NCBI RefSeq assembly: GCF_000732625.1
Contig: NZ_JPJI01000005.1
Coordinates: forward strand, 31,349-95,348
DNA: 64,000 bases
Reading direction: 5' to 3'
Source: Nonlabens ulvanivorans
Lineage (GTDB): Bacteria; Bacteroidota; Bacteroidia; Flavobacteriales; Flavobacteriaceae
Of the stretch, positions 53,911-63,091 are shown piece by piece (position 1 is the first letter of the stretch; every line of letters starts with the position of its first letter). The notes beneath the pieces are model-generated. The model searched no databases and was not told the DNA's origin. It was given only the letters and a program-made list of their open reading frames with translations. A program made the position numbers and the translations under genes.

Positions 53911-55095
53911 ATGAAGTCTTATATCTACTTATTTTTCTTATTATTTATTTTACTTTCTTGTAAATCAAATCAAGAACAAGGCAGTTCTAACTTATCTAAA
54001 GACAACAAACCATCTGCAGCGCAATTGATAACAGAAATGGACCGTAACAACGATGGTCGATTATCTAAGGAAGAGGCTCATGGACCAATCTCTAGTGATT
54101 TTAAAAATATAGATACAGATCAAGATGGCTTTTTAACCTTAAAAGAATTAAATACTGCAGAGACAAATCCAGGTAATAGGCCTCCTAGACCATCTAACAA
54201 CGATAAGGATTTATCAAAAGAGGTTAATCATGAAATTAAGGTTGTTCCTGTAAATACCGATTATTTTATTTCAGAAAATATGATTGATGGCATTCAAGAA
54301 CAATTGATTAATTTAAATGGAATAGAAACCCTTTGTTATGTATTCAAGACCAACTCACAAGCTACAGAACATCAAATGGGTCCATGGTGCCCAGAATTAA
54401 TCACTGATACCGATGAAAAAGCTGGAATATGGTTTGATGGTGGTAAGGTTTATGACGTTTCTGGTCATTTTATTGCTAGTTTAGATGATTTCTATAATGA
54501 TGATAAATGGAAACTTTATCGCGAAGATGGAACTGTGAAATATACAGATACCAAAGAAGGTTGTTTAGCAGCTGCAAAGCCAGATGTTGAAGAAGCCTAT
54601 CAAAATTATTGTGTAGAATGCTTACCAGAATATTTCAAGGATCAAATCACCACGTATGTTATACCTGTGACACCAGTTTACGTTAATACCTCTCAAAGTT
54701 TTGGAAGAGGTGCTATAGGTGTTGCTTTTAATGGAGTTAACTACGATCCACCTGCACCTACGGATGCCATTCTTGCTGCACATACGATAGCTCCATTAGA
54801 TGATCACGGTGGACATGTAAATCCACATGGAGGTTATCATTATCATGCCGCTACAGGATCTACAAAAGAAGTTTCTCAGTCAGATTTACATTCGGCTATT
54901 ATTGGGTATGCTATTGATGGATTTGGGATTTATTCTATGCTCGATGAACACGATCATCAACCTACAGATTTAGATGAGTGCGGCGGACATACCGATGACC
55001 ATAGAGGATATCATTATCACGCAGGTGAACCTGGTAGTAACCAGATAATAAAGTGTCTTCACGGATTAGCAGGATACACAGAGGTTAAAGAGTAA
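53911..55095 (+). CDS. Lipoprotein with two EF-hands and a YHYH domain
   Basis: A lipoprotein signal (MKSYIYLFFLLFILLSC, Cys17) is followed by two EF-hand loops: DRNNDGRLSKEE (44-55) and DTDQDGFLTLKE (68-79), both with intact acidic positions for calcium. From about 110 to 394 is a YHYH domain, with repeated His-Gly patches (DDHGGHVNPHGGYHYHA and DDHRGYHYHAG) that give the family its name and suggest metal binding. The YHYH domain function is not established. The EF-hand plus YHYH pairing points to a calcium- or metal-dependent surface protein, by inference. Confidence 0.88.
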   Translation: MKSYIYLFFLLFILLSCKSNQEQGSSNLSKDNKPSAAQLITEMDRNNDGRLSKEEAHGPISSDFKNIDTDQDGFLTLKELNTAETNPGNRPPRPSNNDKDLSKEVNHEIKVVPVNTDYFISENMIDGIQEQLINLNGIETLCYVFKTNSQATEHQMGPWCPELITDTDEKAGIWFDGGKVYDVSGHFIASLDDFYNDDKWKLYREDGTVKYTDTKEGCLAAAKPDVEEAYQNYCVECLPEYFKDQITTYVIPVTPVYVNTSQSFGRGAIGVAFNGVNYDPPAPTDAILAAHTIAPLDDHGGHVNPHGGYHYHAATGSTKEVSQSDLHSAIIGYAIDGFGIYSMLDEHDHQPTDLDECGGHTDDHRGYHYHAGEPGSNQIIKCLHGLAGYTEVKE

Positions 55096-55133
55096 TAAAG
55101 AAATCAATTAGCTTTAAAAGAATAATATTATTC

Positions 55134-55517
55134 ATGTCAAAATTCTTTATCAATCATATCGCATTATCTGTTAAGGATGTAGACAAATCTATATTGTTTT
55201 ATCAAAAACTATTTGATCTTAACGAGATTGAGAACACTGCTTCAAATTCAAAAACACGATGGCTGTCTTTAGGCGATGGCAAACAACTACATCTAATACC
55301 GCGTCCAGATGCCAGTATTAACACAAATAAAGCAGTTCATTTTGCCTTAACTACTTCTGAATTTGAAAATTTTGTTTTAAGGTTAAAAAAATTAAATATT
55401 GAATATTCGGACTGGCTAGGAACAGCTCTCAAAGATTATATACGAAAAGATGGAATTCAACAAGTTTACTTTCAGGATCCAGATGCCTATTGGATAGAAG
55501 TTAATAATGACATCTAA
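55134..55517 (+). CDS. VOC-family protein (glyoxalase/dioxygenase fold)
   Basis: A single VOC domain of 127 aa: FFINHIALSVKDVDKSILFYQKLF, RWLSLGDGKQLHLIP, HFALTTSEFENFVLRL and VYFQDPDAYWIEV. Metal-ligand positions (His in INHIAL, Glu in IEV) are kept, so it may bind a metal. It starts 38 bp after the YHYH gene. The substrate is unknown. Confidence 0.87.
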   Translation: MSKFFINHIALSVKDVDKSILFYQKLFDLNEIENTASNSKTRWLSLGDGKQLHLIPRPDASINTNKAVHFALTTSEFENFVLRLKKLNIEYSDWLGTALKDYIRKDGIQQVYFQDPDAYWIEVNNDI

Positions 55518-55625
55518 AAAATAACGTAAAATTATAATAGAACTAATTTATTTACTTTTCATTTGTTATGTGATTTAAAAGTTCAAAACTGACAAGTTTT
55601 ATATAACCTAAGGATTTAAATTATA

Positions 55626-56000
55626 GTGAGAGCGATTCACAACATATTTATTTTTACAGCATTAGCCCTTCTTTTTCTAGGAAAAGCAAGTGCTCATGGA
55701 CCTTTATTAACTGAATCCTCCATAGTCACATCAATTAATGTAGAATCTACTGTTCAACAAAAATCCAACATCACAAAACTGTTTATTATTGATTCTCAAA
55801 CAGAATTAGTGGTAAATACGTCCACTACTGATGGTTATTCTTATTCATTAGATTACTTCACTATTACGATAAAAGGTCTTTTAAAAAGAAGTCAGTTATT
55901 AACTTCCGTGAGTATAAATCGTCTGTTATTATATACTCACTTATCCTTTCAGAACTCTTATAAAAAAGCTTTAATATTTCCTTTTCATACATTTTGGTAA
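55626..56000 (+). CDS. Small exported protein of unknown function, GTG start
   Basis: The frame starts with GTG at 55626 and encodes 124 aa. The first 23 residues form a signal peptide (MRAIHNIFIFTALALLFLGKASA, then HG). The rest is Ser/Thr/Leu-rich with no recognised domain. It is isolated, with no clear promoter box, so it may be a real small secreted protein or a decayed remnant. Confidence 0.5.
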   Translation: MRAIHNIFIFTALALLFLGKASAHGPLLTESSIVTSINVESTVQQKSNITKLFIIDSQTELVVNTSTTDGYSYSLDYFTITIKGLLKRSQLLTSVSINRLLLYTHLSFQNSYKKALIFPFHTFW

Positions 56001-56093
56001 TCTCATAGTTGACCTTACTTCGATTATGGCATCCATCATTATTAGTATAATGAATGGTTGCTAACTATTTATATTATCAAATTATTTCAAATT

Positions 56094-56630
56094 ATGGAAA
56101 CATCAAAGGTGATTATTTCAATCACACTTATAATTATATGCGTCTTACCTTTTTTAATCATAAATGGTAAAGCCAAAAAGAGAGCTCAATTAATTAAATC
56201 AACTCTCGAAACTAAAATTCAAAAGGACAATAAGATTTTAGGGGATTACGAAGTTCATAATAGTTTTGCTATCGGCATAGACAGCAATAACAGTCTCATT
56301 TATTTTTATATTAAAAAGAGCGAGATGGAACAATTTAAAAAGATCAAACTAACTCAAATTTCTACCTGTCAGGTTGTGAAAGTTACAAAGCGTATCACAA
56401 ATGGTAAGTCGAATTATGAATTAATCGAACGAGTTAAATTAGTATTTTACAACTCAAAAAACAGTGAAGAAGAACAATTTGAACTTTATAACGATGAAGA
56501 TAACTCACAACTCGATGGTGAAATAGCACTGGCTCATAGCTGGAAACAGAAATTAGATGAGATCCTACATACATCAGATACGAGGCCTACAACAATGACT
56601 ACATTAGAGTCTAATAATATTTTTGTGTAA
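56094..56630 (+). CDS. Membrane-anchored protein of unknown function
   Basis: From the ATG at 56094 the protein has 178 aa: one N-terminal membrane helix (about 6-24), then a soluble domain of mixed strands (DYEVHNSFAIGIDSNNSLIYFYIKKSEMEQFKKIKLTQISTCQVVKVTK) and an end with HSWKQKLDEIL. The family is not recognised. It may sense or bind at the membrane; nothing shows how. A strong terminator follows at 56658. Confidence 0.7.
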   Translation: METSKVIISITLIIICVLPFLIINGKAKKRAQLIKSTLETKIQKDNKILGDYEVHNSFAIGIDSNNSLIYFYIKKSEMEQFKKIKLTQISTCQVVKVTKRITNGKSNYELIERVKLVFYNSKNSEEEQFELYNDEDNSQLDGEIALAHSWKQKLDEILHTSDTRPTTMTTLESNNIFV

Positions 56631-56657
56631 TCCTACAGATTGACCAAAATCATTATT

Positions 56658-56698
56658 ACTAAAGGGTTGACATTAAGTCAACCCTTTAGTTTCTTTTT
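56658..56698 (+). terminator. Rho-independent terminator after the membrane-anchored protein gene
   Basis: ACTAAAGGGTTGAC (56658-56671) and GTCAACCCTTTAGT (56677-56690) form a perfect 14-bp stem with a 5-base loop, followed by a T-rich run. Confidence 0.92.
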
Positions 56699-56806
56699 AA
56701 AGAAAAATCAATTATCAATAATGATTTAACATAATACTCACTTAATAACTCTTAAATACTTTTATTTTTATGATATAAACATCAACTATTTACATAAAAT
56801 ATTAAT

Positions 56807-57331
56807 ATGGACTGGATTTATCAATCGGACGACCCAATTTTAATCACAATAGCAGGAAGCTTTTTAATATTCTTTGCCATTATCATTATCACACGTCTCG
56901 TAGGTTTGAGGTCTTTTGCTAAATTTACTGCATATGATTTTGCTTTTACCATAGCCATAGGTAGTATCATATCTGCGACGCTTACTTCAAGCACAACAGT
57001 AGTTCATGGAGTTACCGCGATTGCTACTCTTCTGTTTTTAACGTTTATATTTTCGTATTTACAAAGAGTACTTCCTAGTATCAAAAAACTAACATCTAAT
57101 AAACCATTACTATTAATGGATGGTAATCAAATTTTAAATGAAAATTTAAAACACGCTCGAATTGAAAAAGAACAGATTATTGCAAAATTAAGAGAGGCTA
57201 ATGTTATGAGTTTTGATCAAGTAGAAGCTGTTGTATTAGAATCTACTGGTGATATTTCAGTTTTACACCGCACAGAAGGTGAAGATTCTCTACACCAAGA
57301 TTTATTAGAAGGAGTGCGTAAAACTCCTTAA
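56807..57331 (+). CDS. YetF/DUF421-family membrane protein
   Basis: The 174-residue protein has an N-terminal helix (about 12-32), one or two more segments (about 43-85), then the DUF421/YetF cytoplasmic domain (LLLMDGNQILNENLKHARIEKEQIIAKLREANVMSFDQVEAVVLESTGDISVL), the signature of the family. Function unknown; members are common in spore formers and other bacteria. It is a single gene. Confidence 0.88.
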   Translation: MDWIYQSDDPILITIAGSFLIFFAIIIITRLVGLRSFAKFTAYDFAFTIAIGSIISATLTSSTTVVHGVTAIATLLFLTFIFSYLQRVLPSIKKLTSNKPLLLMDGNQILNENLKHARIEKEQIIAKLREANVMSFDQVEAVVLESTGDISVLHRTEGEDSLHQDLLEGVRKTP

Positions 57332-57356
57332 CCTATTAATAACATCCTAAACCTTA

Positions 57357-58694
57357 CTAAACTTTATGATCTAAGATTGCTGTTTTAATCTTAGGCACTC
57401 TTAATAAAAGTACCACTCCTATTGCAAAAAATACTACTAAAAATAAAATACTACCACGCATAGAACCGCTCCATTGTGTAACTAAGGTAAAAATAGTCAT
57501 ACCGATTACAATTCCTATTTTCTCGGCAACATCATAAAAACTAAAGTAAGAAGCAGTATCTGGATTACCTTCTGGTATCATTTTAGAAAATGTACTTCGC
57601 GAAAGCGATTGAATGGACCCCATTACAAAACCTACCGCTGCTGCTGTTAAATAGAATTCCATTGGTGAATACACAAAATATCCATAAATGCATATAGCTA
57701 CCCATATCATATTGATACCTATAAGCACTTTTATATTACCATAATAGTTAGATAATTTGCTTGCTATAAAAGCTCCAGCAATAGCAACTATTTGAATGAG
57801 TAATATAGATACAATTAATCCCATTGTTGCGCCACCTTCTTCCCATTGTACTTCCTCTGTACCAAAGTAGGTAGCGACCAGCATCACTGTTTGGACTGCC
57901 ATACTGTAGACAAAAAATGCAGCTAGATAACGTTTCATTTGTATATTATCACCTAGTTGATCCCAGATTTTATGTAGTTCTTTAAAACCATTTGTAAAAA
58001 TGTTTTTAACCTCACTAGTGTCCTTTTTATTTCCTAGAGGTAAATAGGCATATGTATATTGAGCAAATCCTATCCACCAGACTCCTACTAGAATAAATGA
58101 CATTTGTACGGCATCAAGTCTTAATAAATAGCCACTTTCCGGATAAAGACCAAATTCATTCATTGCTAGACAAAAAACCAGCAAAATTACACTACCTATA
58201 TAACCTAAAGAAAAACCCTTGGCACTAGTTGCATCTTGCTGTTCTGGTAAAGCAACATCTGGTAAATAACTATTATAAAAAACCAAGCTACCCCAAAAAC
58301 CTATCAAAGCAAGAAAATACATAGCAAGACTAAACCACAAATAATCAAAACTAAAAAAGGCTAAACCGATACAGCAAGACGCACCTAAATAGCAGAAGAA
58401 CTGCATGAATCGCTTTTTTTGCCCAGAATAATCTGCAATACCAGATAAGATAGGAGACAATACACTGACTACTAAAAAGGCGATTGCCGTGGTGACAAAT
58501 ATGATATTCTCATTATTAACATCCTTAAGAAAATCAGGCACATTTCCTTCCTCATAGGCTGTTTTACTAACGGCCGAATAAAATATCGGAAATATAGCAC
58601 TAGTGATTACTAGTGAATAAACAGAGTTTGCCCAATCATAAAATGCCCAAGCATGTAGTAACTTTTTGTGACCTCTCGGTAAAATATTTTTCAT
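57357..58694 (-). CDS. MFS transporter, UMF1/Atg22-like
   Basis: A 445-aa membrane protein with about 12 segments. The opening HAWAFYDWANSVYSLVITSAIFPIFY is the UMF1/Atg22 (vacuole effluxer-like) MFS signature. It probably exports amino acids or similar small molecules, by family analogy only. The ATG at 58694 lies directly after the hairpin and T run that ends the upstream protease gene, so its own mRNA leader would contain that hairpin. A decayed palindrome copy lies at 57595, read as LSRS. Confidence 0.85.
   Translation of the reverse strand: MKNILPRGHKKLLHAWAFYDWANSVYSLVITSAIFPIFYSAVSKTAYEEGNVPDFLKDVNNENIIFVTTAIAFLVVSVLSPILSGIADYSGQKKRFMQFFCYLGASCCIGLAFFSFDYLWFSLAMYFLALIGFWGSLVFYNSYLPDVALPEQQDATSAKGFSLGYIGSVILLVFCLAMNEFGLYPESGYLLRLDAVQMSFILVGVWWIGFAQYTYAYLPLGNKKDTSEVKNIFTNGFKELHKIWDQLGDNIQMKRYLAAFFVYSMAVQTVMLVATYFGTEEVQWEEGGATMGLIVSILLIQIVAIAGAFIASKLSNYYGNIKVLIGINMIWVAICIYGYFVYSPMEFYLTAAAVGFVMGSIQSLSRSTFSKMIPEGNPDTASYFSFYDVAEKIGIVIGMTIFTLVTQWSGSMRGSILFLVVFFAIGVVLLLRVPKIKTAILDHKV
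57595..57606. repeat. Dispersed palindrome, strongly decayed copy
   Basis: CTTCGCGAAAGC keeps the right arm and centre but has lost part of the left arm. The coding strand reads SLSRSTF. Confidence 0.45.
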
Positions 58695-58723
58695 AAAAAA
58701 AGGGTTCTATTAAGAACCCTTTA
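58695..58723 (-). terminator. Rho-independent terminator after the M48 lipoprotein gene, abutting the MFS start
   Basis: AAAGGGTTCT (58699-58708) pairs with AGAACCCTTT (58713-58722); on the minus strand a run of seven T follows and touches the ATG of the MFS gene. Confidence 0.85.
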
Positions 58724-58744
58724 AAAGTATATAAAAACGAGCGT

Positions 58745-59569
58745 TTATTTGAAACTTGTCACACCATATTTACGAGCTTCAGCTTTTGCTAGCGGTGCTA
58801 GTTCTTTCAAAAATGCGATACGACTATCGTTAGATGGGTGCGTACTCATAAATTCAGGTGGTGCTTCTCCACCACTATTAGCTTTCATACGTTCCCATAA
58901 TTCAGAGCCTGCGTCTGGGTTATAACCAGCAATTGCAGCAAGGTACAATCCTATTTTATCTGCTTCAGTTTCATGAGACCTTGAGAAAGGTAGCATTCCA
59001 CCTACCTGAGAACCAATACCATAAGCCTGATTTAATATTTGTTGTGTACCTTCATTAAGGCCACCTAGTTGTCCACCTACAGCAACACCTACAGCACCTA
59101 GTGCTTGAACTTGACCAGCACTCATGCGTTGTGCACCATGATCAGCAAGTGCATGCGCTACCTCGTGACCCATTACTATAGCAACACCTGTTTCATCTTG
59201 ACAAATAGGTAAAATACCTGTGTAAAAAACAATTTTCCCACCAGGCATACACCATGCATTTACCGTTGGGTCATCTACTAAATTATATTCCCACGCATAA
59301 TCTTTTAAATACTGTTCTTCTCCTAATGCATTCAACCAGCGTTGAGAAGCTACCTTTATCTTGCTTCCTACACGATTAATCATTTCAGAGTCTGCCGTAC
59401 CTGTGACTACCTTATTAGTATTGAGAAATTCTCCATACTGACTAAAAGCCATAGGGAACAACTGACTATTAGACATAAAATTAAGGGTCTTTTTACCAGT
59501 AAAAACGTTTGTTTTACAAGAAAACAAGGTCACCGCGATGGTAAGGATCAGTAATTTATTAAACCTCAT
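58745..59569 (-). CDS. M48 metalloprotease, lipoprotein (LoiP/BepA-like)
   Basis: A lipoprotein signal (MRFNKLLILTIAVTLFSC, Cys18) precedes an M48 domain: zinc motif HEVAH at 135-139, third ligand in HETEADKIGL (about 203-212), and a C-terminal THPSNDSRI motif. This is the small periplasmic type of M48 protease that degrades misfolded outer-membrane proteins in other bacteria. It is distinct from the multi-pass M48 protease at 7655. It follows ytxJ with a 1-bp gap, so they form one operon. Confidence 0.92.
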   Translation of the reverse strand: MRFNKLLILTIAVTLFSCKTNVFTGKKTLNFMSNSQLFPMAFSQYGEFLNTNKVVTGTADSEMINRVGSKIKVASQRWLNALGEEQYLKDYAWEYNLVDDPTVNAWCMPGGKIVFYTGILPICQDETGVAIVMGHEVAHALADHGAQRMSAGQVQALGAVGVAVGGQLGGLNEGTQQILNQAYGIGSQVGGMLPFSRSHETEADKIGLYLAAIAGYNPDAGSELWERMKANSGGEAPPEFMSTHPSNDSRIAFLKELAPLAKAEARKYGVTSFK

Positions 59570-59570
59570 A

Positions 59571-59981
59571 TTAATTCTCTTTTTTTATTAATTGTTCAAC
59601 TCTTTTAATATCGATTCCGTGGTGGGAATCTGTGTGTATAATCTCCTCATTATCAATAACAATAATTTGAGGCGATTGATGCATCACATTTAACTTACTA
59701 GCTATAGTATTACTTAATTCTCTATGATTTAATAAATCTAATAAGTAAAAACTAGCATCTTCATCTTTTAAAGAATAACCAGCTTCAAAATTCTTAAGTA
59801 CCATTCTAGAAATACCACATCTGGTACTGTGTTTAAAAATTACCTTAGGAATTCTTTTTGAATTTGAGATCAAGTTATTCAACTGATCTTCAGACTCCAG
59901 CATTTGCCATGGTAATCCTTCTTGAATTTCATCTTTTGCAATATCACGTTGTGACTTAAACAACTTATCTAACAATCCCAT
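59571..59981 (-). CDS. ytxJ: Bacillithiol-system protein YtxJ (monothiol redox protein)
   Basis: A thioredoxin-fold protein of 136 aa with the monothiol motif TRCGIS (C55) and the opening PWQMLESEDQLNNLISNSK. YtxJ is a proposed bacilliredoxin that removes bacillithiol from protein thiols. In Bacteroidota it occurs where bacillithiol is made. A -7 box at 60048-60055 would give a leader of about 60 nt holding the palindrome at 60005. It is co-transcribed with the M48 lipoprotein gene. Confidence 0.87.
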   Translation of the reverse strand: MGLLDKLFKSQRDIAKDEIQEGLPWQMLESEDQLNNLISNSKRIPKVIFKHSTRCGISRMVLKNFEAGYSLKDEDASFYLLDLLNHRELSNTIASKLNVMHQSPQIIVIDNEEIIHTDSHHGIDIKRVEQLIKKEN

Positions 59982-60004
59982 GTTGTATATTTATTAATTA
60001 TCTC

Positions 60005-60018
60005 GCTTTCGCGAAAGC
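60005..60018. repeat. Dispersed palindrome, copy 14 (intergenic, perfect)
   Basis: Perfect GCTTTCGCGAAAGC (16 bp with flanking C/G), 23 bp upstream of ytxJ, inside its presumed 5' leader. Confidence 0.95.
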
Positions 60019-60047
60019 GGAACCTAACTCATTCCACTACTAAATTA

Positions 60048-60055
60048 CAAAGATA
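60048..60055 (-). promoter_or_regulatory. -7 promoter box of the ytxJ-M48 operon
   Basis: The minus strand reads TATCTTTG, a match to TAnnTTTG, 66 bp before the ATG at 59981. Confidence 0.55.
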
Positions 60056-60192
60056 AGGGATGTAACAATTAAATCTCGCTAATGATTTACTAACAGACAG
60101 TTTGTCGTATTTATTTGCGTTTCATGTGACTTTTTGGCAATTTTTAGAAGAGGTATAACATTTGACTACTAAAAGGAAACAAAGAAAAAGAC

Positions 60193-62799
60193 ATGAACAT
60201 GAATCAACTTACAATAAAGTCGCAAGAAGCGCTCCAGGCAGCGCAACAACTTGCACAAGAGTCAGGTCATCAATTTATAGAAAACCTGCATCTTTTAAAA
60301 GGAATGATACAAATAGACGAAAATGTACTTCCTTTTATCTTTAAAAAATTAAATGTAAACTTAGCATTGGTCATACAGCTTATAGACAGTAGTCTTAGCG
60401 CTCTTCCTAAAGTAGAAGGCGGTGATATTCAATTATCTAGAGATGCTTCTAAAACCGTTAATGGCGCCATGAGTATTGCTACAAAAATGGATGATGAATA
60501 TGTAAGCTTAGAACATCTATTACTCTCTTTATTTGATGGTAAATCAACAGCCGCACATATTCTAAAAGATCAAGGAATTACTAAAAGTCAACTAGAAAAG
60601 GCTATCGAAGAACTAAGACAAGGCAGTCGTGTAACCAGTGCTACCGCAGAGGAAACATATAATAGTCTTAATAAATATGCTAAAAATTTAAACCAGCTCG
60701 CAGATCAGGGAAAACTCGATCCAGTAATAGGCAGAGATGAAGAAATCAGACGTATTTTACAAATCCTTTCCAGACGTACTAAAAATAACCCTATGTTAGT
60801 TGGAGAACCTGGTGTAGGTAAAACAGCTATTGCAGAAGGTCTTGCACATAGAATCGTTGCTGGTGATGTGCCTGAAAACCTTAAGGATAAACAAATATTT
60901 TCACTTGATATGGGAGCACTGATTGCTGGTGCAAAATATAAAGGGGAATTTGAAGAACGATTAAAAGCAGTTATTAAAGAGGTTACAGAAAGTTCTGGAG
61001 ATATTGTTTTATTTATAGACGAAATACATACACTAGTAGGTGCTGGTGGTGGACAAGGTGCTATGGATGCTGCTAATATTTTAAAACCAGCGCTAGCACG
61101 AGGAGAATTACGTGCTATAGGAGCCACTACTCTAGATGAGTATCAAAAATATTTTGAAAAAGATAAAGCATTAGAAAGACGTTTTCAACGTGTTTTAGTA
61201 GATGAGCCAGATACAGAGAGCGCTATATCCATTTTGCGTGGTATTAAAGATAAATACGAGACGCATCACAAAGTACGCATCATGGATGAAGCCATTATAG
61301 GTGCTGTTGAATTATCACAACGATACATTACAAATCGCTTTTTACCAGACAAAGCTATTGACTTAATGGATGAGGCTGCTGCAAAGTTGCGTATGGAAAT
61401 TAACTCAAAGCCAGAAGAACTAGATGTACTGGATCGCAAGATCATGCAATTAGAAATTGAAATTGAGGCCATTAAACGTGAGAATGATGAGACTAAGTTA
61501 AAGGCTTTACGCAGTGAACTAGCAAATTTCAAAGAATCTCGTAATGAGATTAATGCTCAATGGGTGAATGAGAAAGACATTGTCGATGCCATTCAAAATG
61601 CAAAAAGTGACATAGAAAACTATAAACAACAGGCAGAACGTGCAGAACGTGATGGAGACTATGGTCAAGTAGCAGAACTGCGTTATGGAAAGATAAAAGA
61701 AGCTCAAGAAGAGCTAGATAAATTACAAAAAGAAGTAGCGCATAATGATACCGGTAAATCTTTAATACAAGAAGAAGTTACTTATGATGATATTGCCGAA
61801 GTCATTGCAAAATGGACTGGTATACCTGTTACAAAAATGTTACAAAGTGAGCGTGACAAATTATTGAAATTAGAAGATGAATTACATAAGCGTGTTGTAG
61901 GTCAGCAAGAAGCAATAATTGCAGTCAGTGATGCCGTGCGTCGTAGTCGCGCAGGTTTACAGGATCAGAAAAAACCCGTTGGTTCATTTCTATTCTTAGG
62001 TACCACAGGTGTAGGTAAAACAGAACTTGCAAAAGCGTTAGCAGACTACCTCTTTAACGACGAGAATTCTATGACACGTATTGATATGAGTGAATATCAA
62101 GAACGTCACAGCGTGAGCAGGCTTGTAGGTGCACCTCCAGGATATGTAGGGTATGATGAAGGAGGACAATTAACAGAAGCTGTTAGAAGAAAACCTTATA
62201 GTGTAGTTCTTTTAGATGAGATTGAAAAAGCTCATCCAGACACCTTCAATATTTTATTACAGGTACTAGATGAAGGAAGATTAACAGATAATAAAGGACG
62301 AGTAGCAGATTTTAAAAACACTATCATTATAATGACTTCTAACATGGGAGCAGATTTAATACAAGATCGTTTTGAAAACGCAAGTTCTGTGACCGAATCT
62401 TTATTAGAGGAAACAAAAAAAGAGGTTTTAGTAGCCTTAAAACAACGTGTTAGACCAGAATTTATAAATCGTATTGATGATATTGTCATGTTTACACCAC
62501 TCACTAAAAATGAAATTCAGCAAATTGTGAGTTTGCAATTAAAAGGTGTCACTAAAATGTTAGCTCTTCAAGGTATCACTATTGATGCTACACCAGCGGC
62601 AATTGAGCTATTAGCAGTGCAGGGATATGATCCACAATATGGAGCTAGACCAGTAAAAAGAGTCATACAGAAAAATGTGCTCAACGAACTTTCAAAACAG
62701 ATTCTTTCTGGAGAAATTTCTACAGAAAGTATCGTCCTTATCGATGCTTTTGAAAGTCAAATAGTTTTTAGGAATGAAACAGACGCTGTAGAAGTATAA
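60193..62799 (+). CDS. clpB: ATP-dependent chaperone ClpB
   Basis: ClpB is the hexameric disaggregase that works with DnaK to rescue aggregated proteins. The 868-aa chain has an N-domain (about 1-150), AAA+ module 1 with Walker A GEPGVGKT (near 204), a coiled-coil middle domain (about 400-530) and AAA+ module 2 with Walker A GTTGVGKT (near 603), then the C-terminal ring region ([11 protein letters not shown]). The start is the ATG at 60193; an ATG two codons later is equally possible. No CIRCE element is seen upstream. A strong terminator follows. Confidence 0.97.
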   Translation: MNMNQLTIKSQEALQAAQQLAQESGHQFIENLHLLKGMIQIDENVLPFIFKKLNVNLALVIQLIDSSLSALPKVEGGDIQLSRDASKTVNGAMSIATKMDDEYVSLEHLLLSLFDGKSTAAHILKDQGITKSQLEKAIEELRQGSRVTSATAEETYNSLNKYAKNLNQLADQGKLDPVIGRDEEIRRILQILSRRTKNNPMLVGEPGVGKTAIAEGLAHRIVAGDVPENLKDKQIFSLDMGALIAGAKYKGEFEERLKAVIKEVTESSGDIVLFIDEIHTLVGAGGGQGAMDAANILKPALARGELRAIGATTLDEYQKYFEKDKALERRFQRVLVDEPDTESAISILRGIKDKYETHHKVRIMDEAIIGAVELSQRYITNRFLPDKAIDLMDEAAAKLRMEINSKPEELDVLDRKIMQLEIEIEAIKRENDETKLKALRSELANFKESRNEINAQWVNEKDIVDAIQNAKSDIENYKQQAERAERDGDYGQVAELRYGKIKEAQEELDKLQKEVAHNDTGKSLIQEEVTYDDIAEVIAKWTGIPVTKMLQSERDKLLKLEDELHKRVVGQQEAIIAVSDAVRRSRAGLQDQKKPVGSFLFLGTTGVGKTELAKALADYLFNDENSMTRIDMSEYQERHSVSRLVGAPPGYVGYDEGGQLTEAVRRKPYSVVLLDEIEKAHPDTFNILLQVLDEGRLTDNKGRVADFKNTIIIMTSNMGADLIQDRFENASSVTESLLEETKKEVLVALKQRVRPEFINRIDDIVMFTPLTKNEIQQIVSLQLKGVTKMLALQGITIDATPAAIELLAVQGYDPQYGARPVKRVIQKNVLNELSKQILSGEISTESIVLIDAFESQIVFRNETDAVEV

Positions 62800-62817
62800 T
62801 GTAATAGGCACAAAATG

Positions 62818-62862
62818 ATAAAACAGCATATTCTTTATGTAAGAATATGCTGTTTTTTTTAT
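62818..62862 (+). terminator. Rho-independent terminator after clpB
   Basis: AAACAGCATATTCTT (62821-62835) pairs with AAGAATATGCTGTTT (62841-62855) over 15 bp around a 5-base loop, then a T run. Confidence 0.93.
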
Positions 62863-62880
62863 ATAATTCCATTTCATATC

Positions 62881-62894
62881 GCTTTCGCGAAAGT
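62881..62894. repeat. Dispersed palindrome, decayed copy (one mismatch)
   Basis: GCTTTCGCGAAAGT differs from consensus at the last base. It lies in the 290-bp region between clpB and the next gene, past the clpB terminator. I see nothing else in the rest of that AT-rich region. Confidence 0.75.
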
Positions 62895-63091
62895 GAAAAT
62901 AAAAATTTAATATCAATACTTAATAACCAATTTGACTTACCAAGAATATTTTCAAGAAACGTTCAATAATGAACAATTTAACGTATTACAGCGTTAAACT
63001 CAGTATTTCATCCAATTATTTACAAATGGATTTTACGCATTGCGTTTTGAGAAAAATATATGTGATTTTTGTTTGAAGTTAATTTTTTATT

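Noticed and set aside
60705..61127. A 140-codon minus-strand open frame inside clpB
   Set aside because: It lies fully within the conserved AAA+ module of clpB and has no signal of its own.
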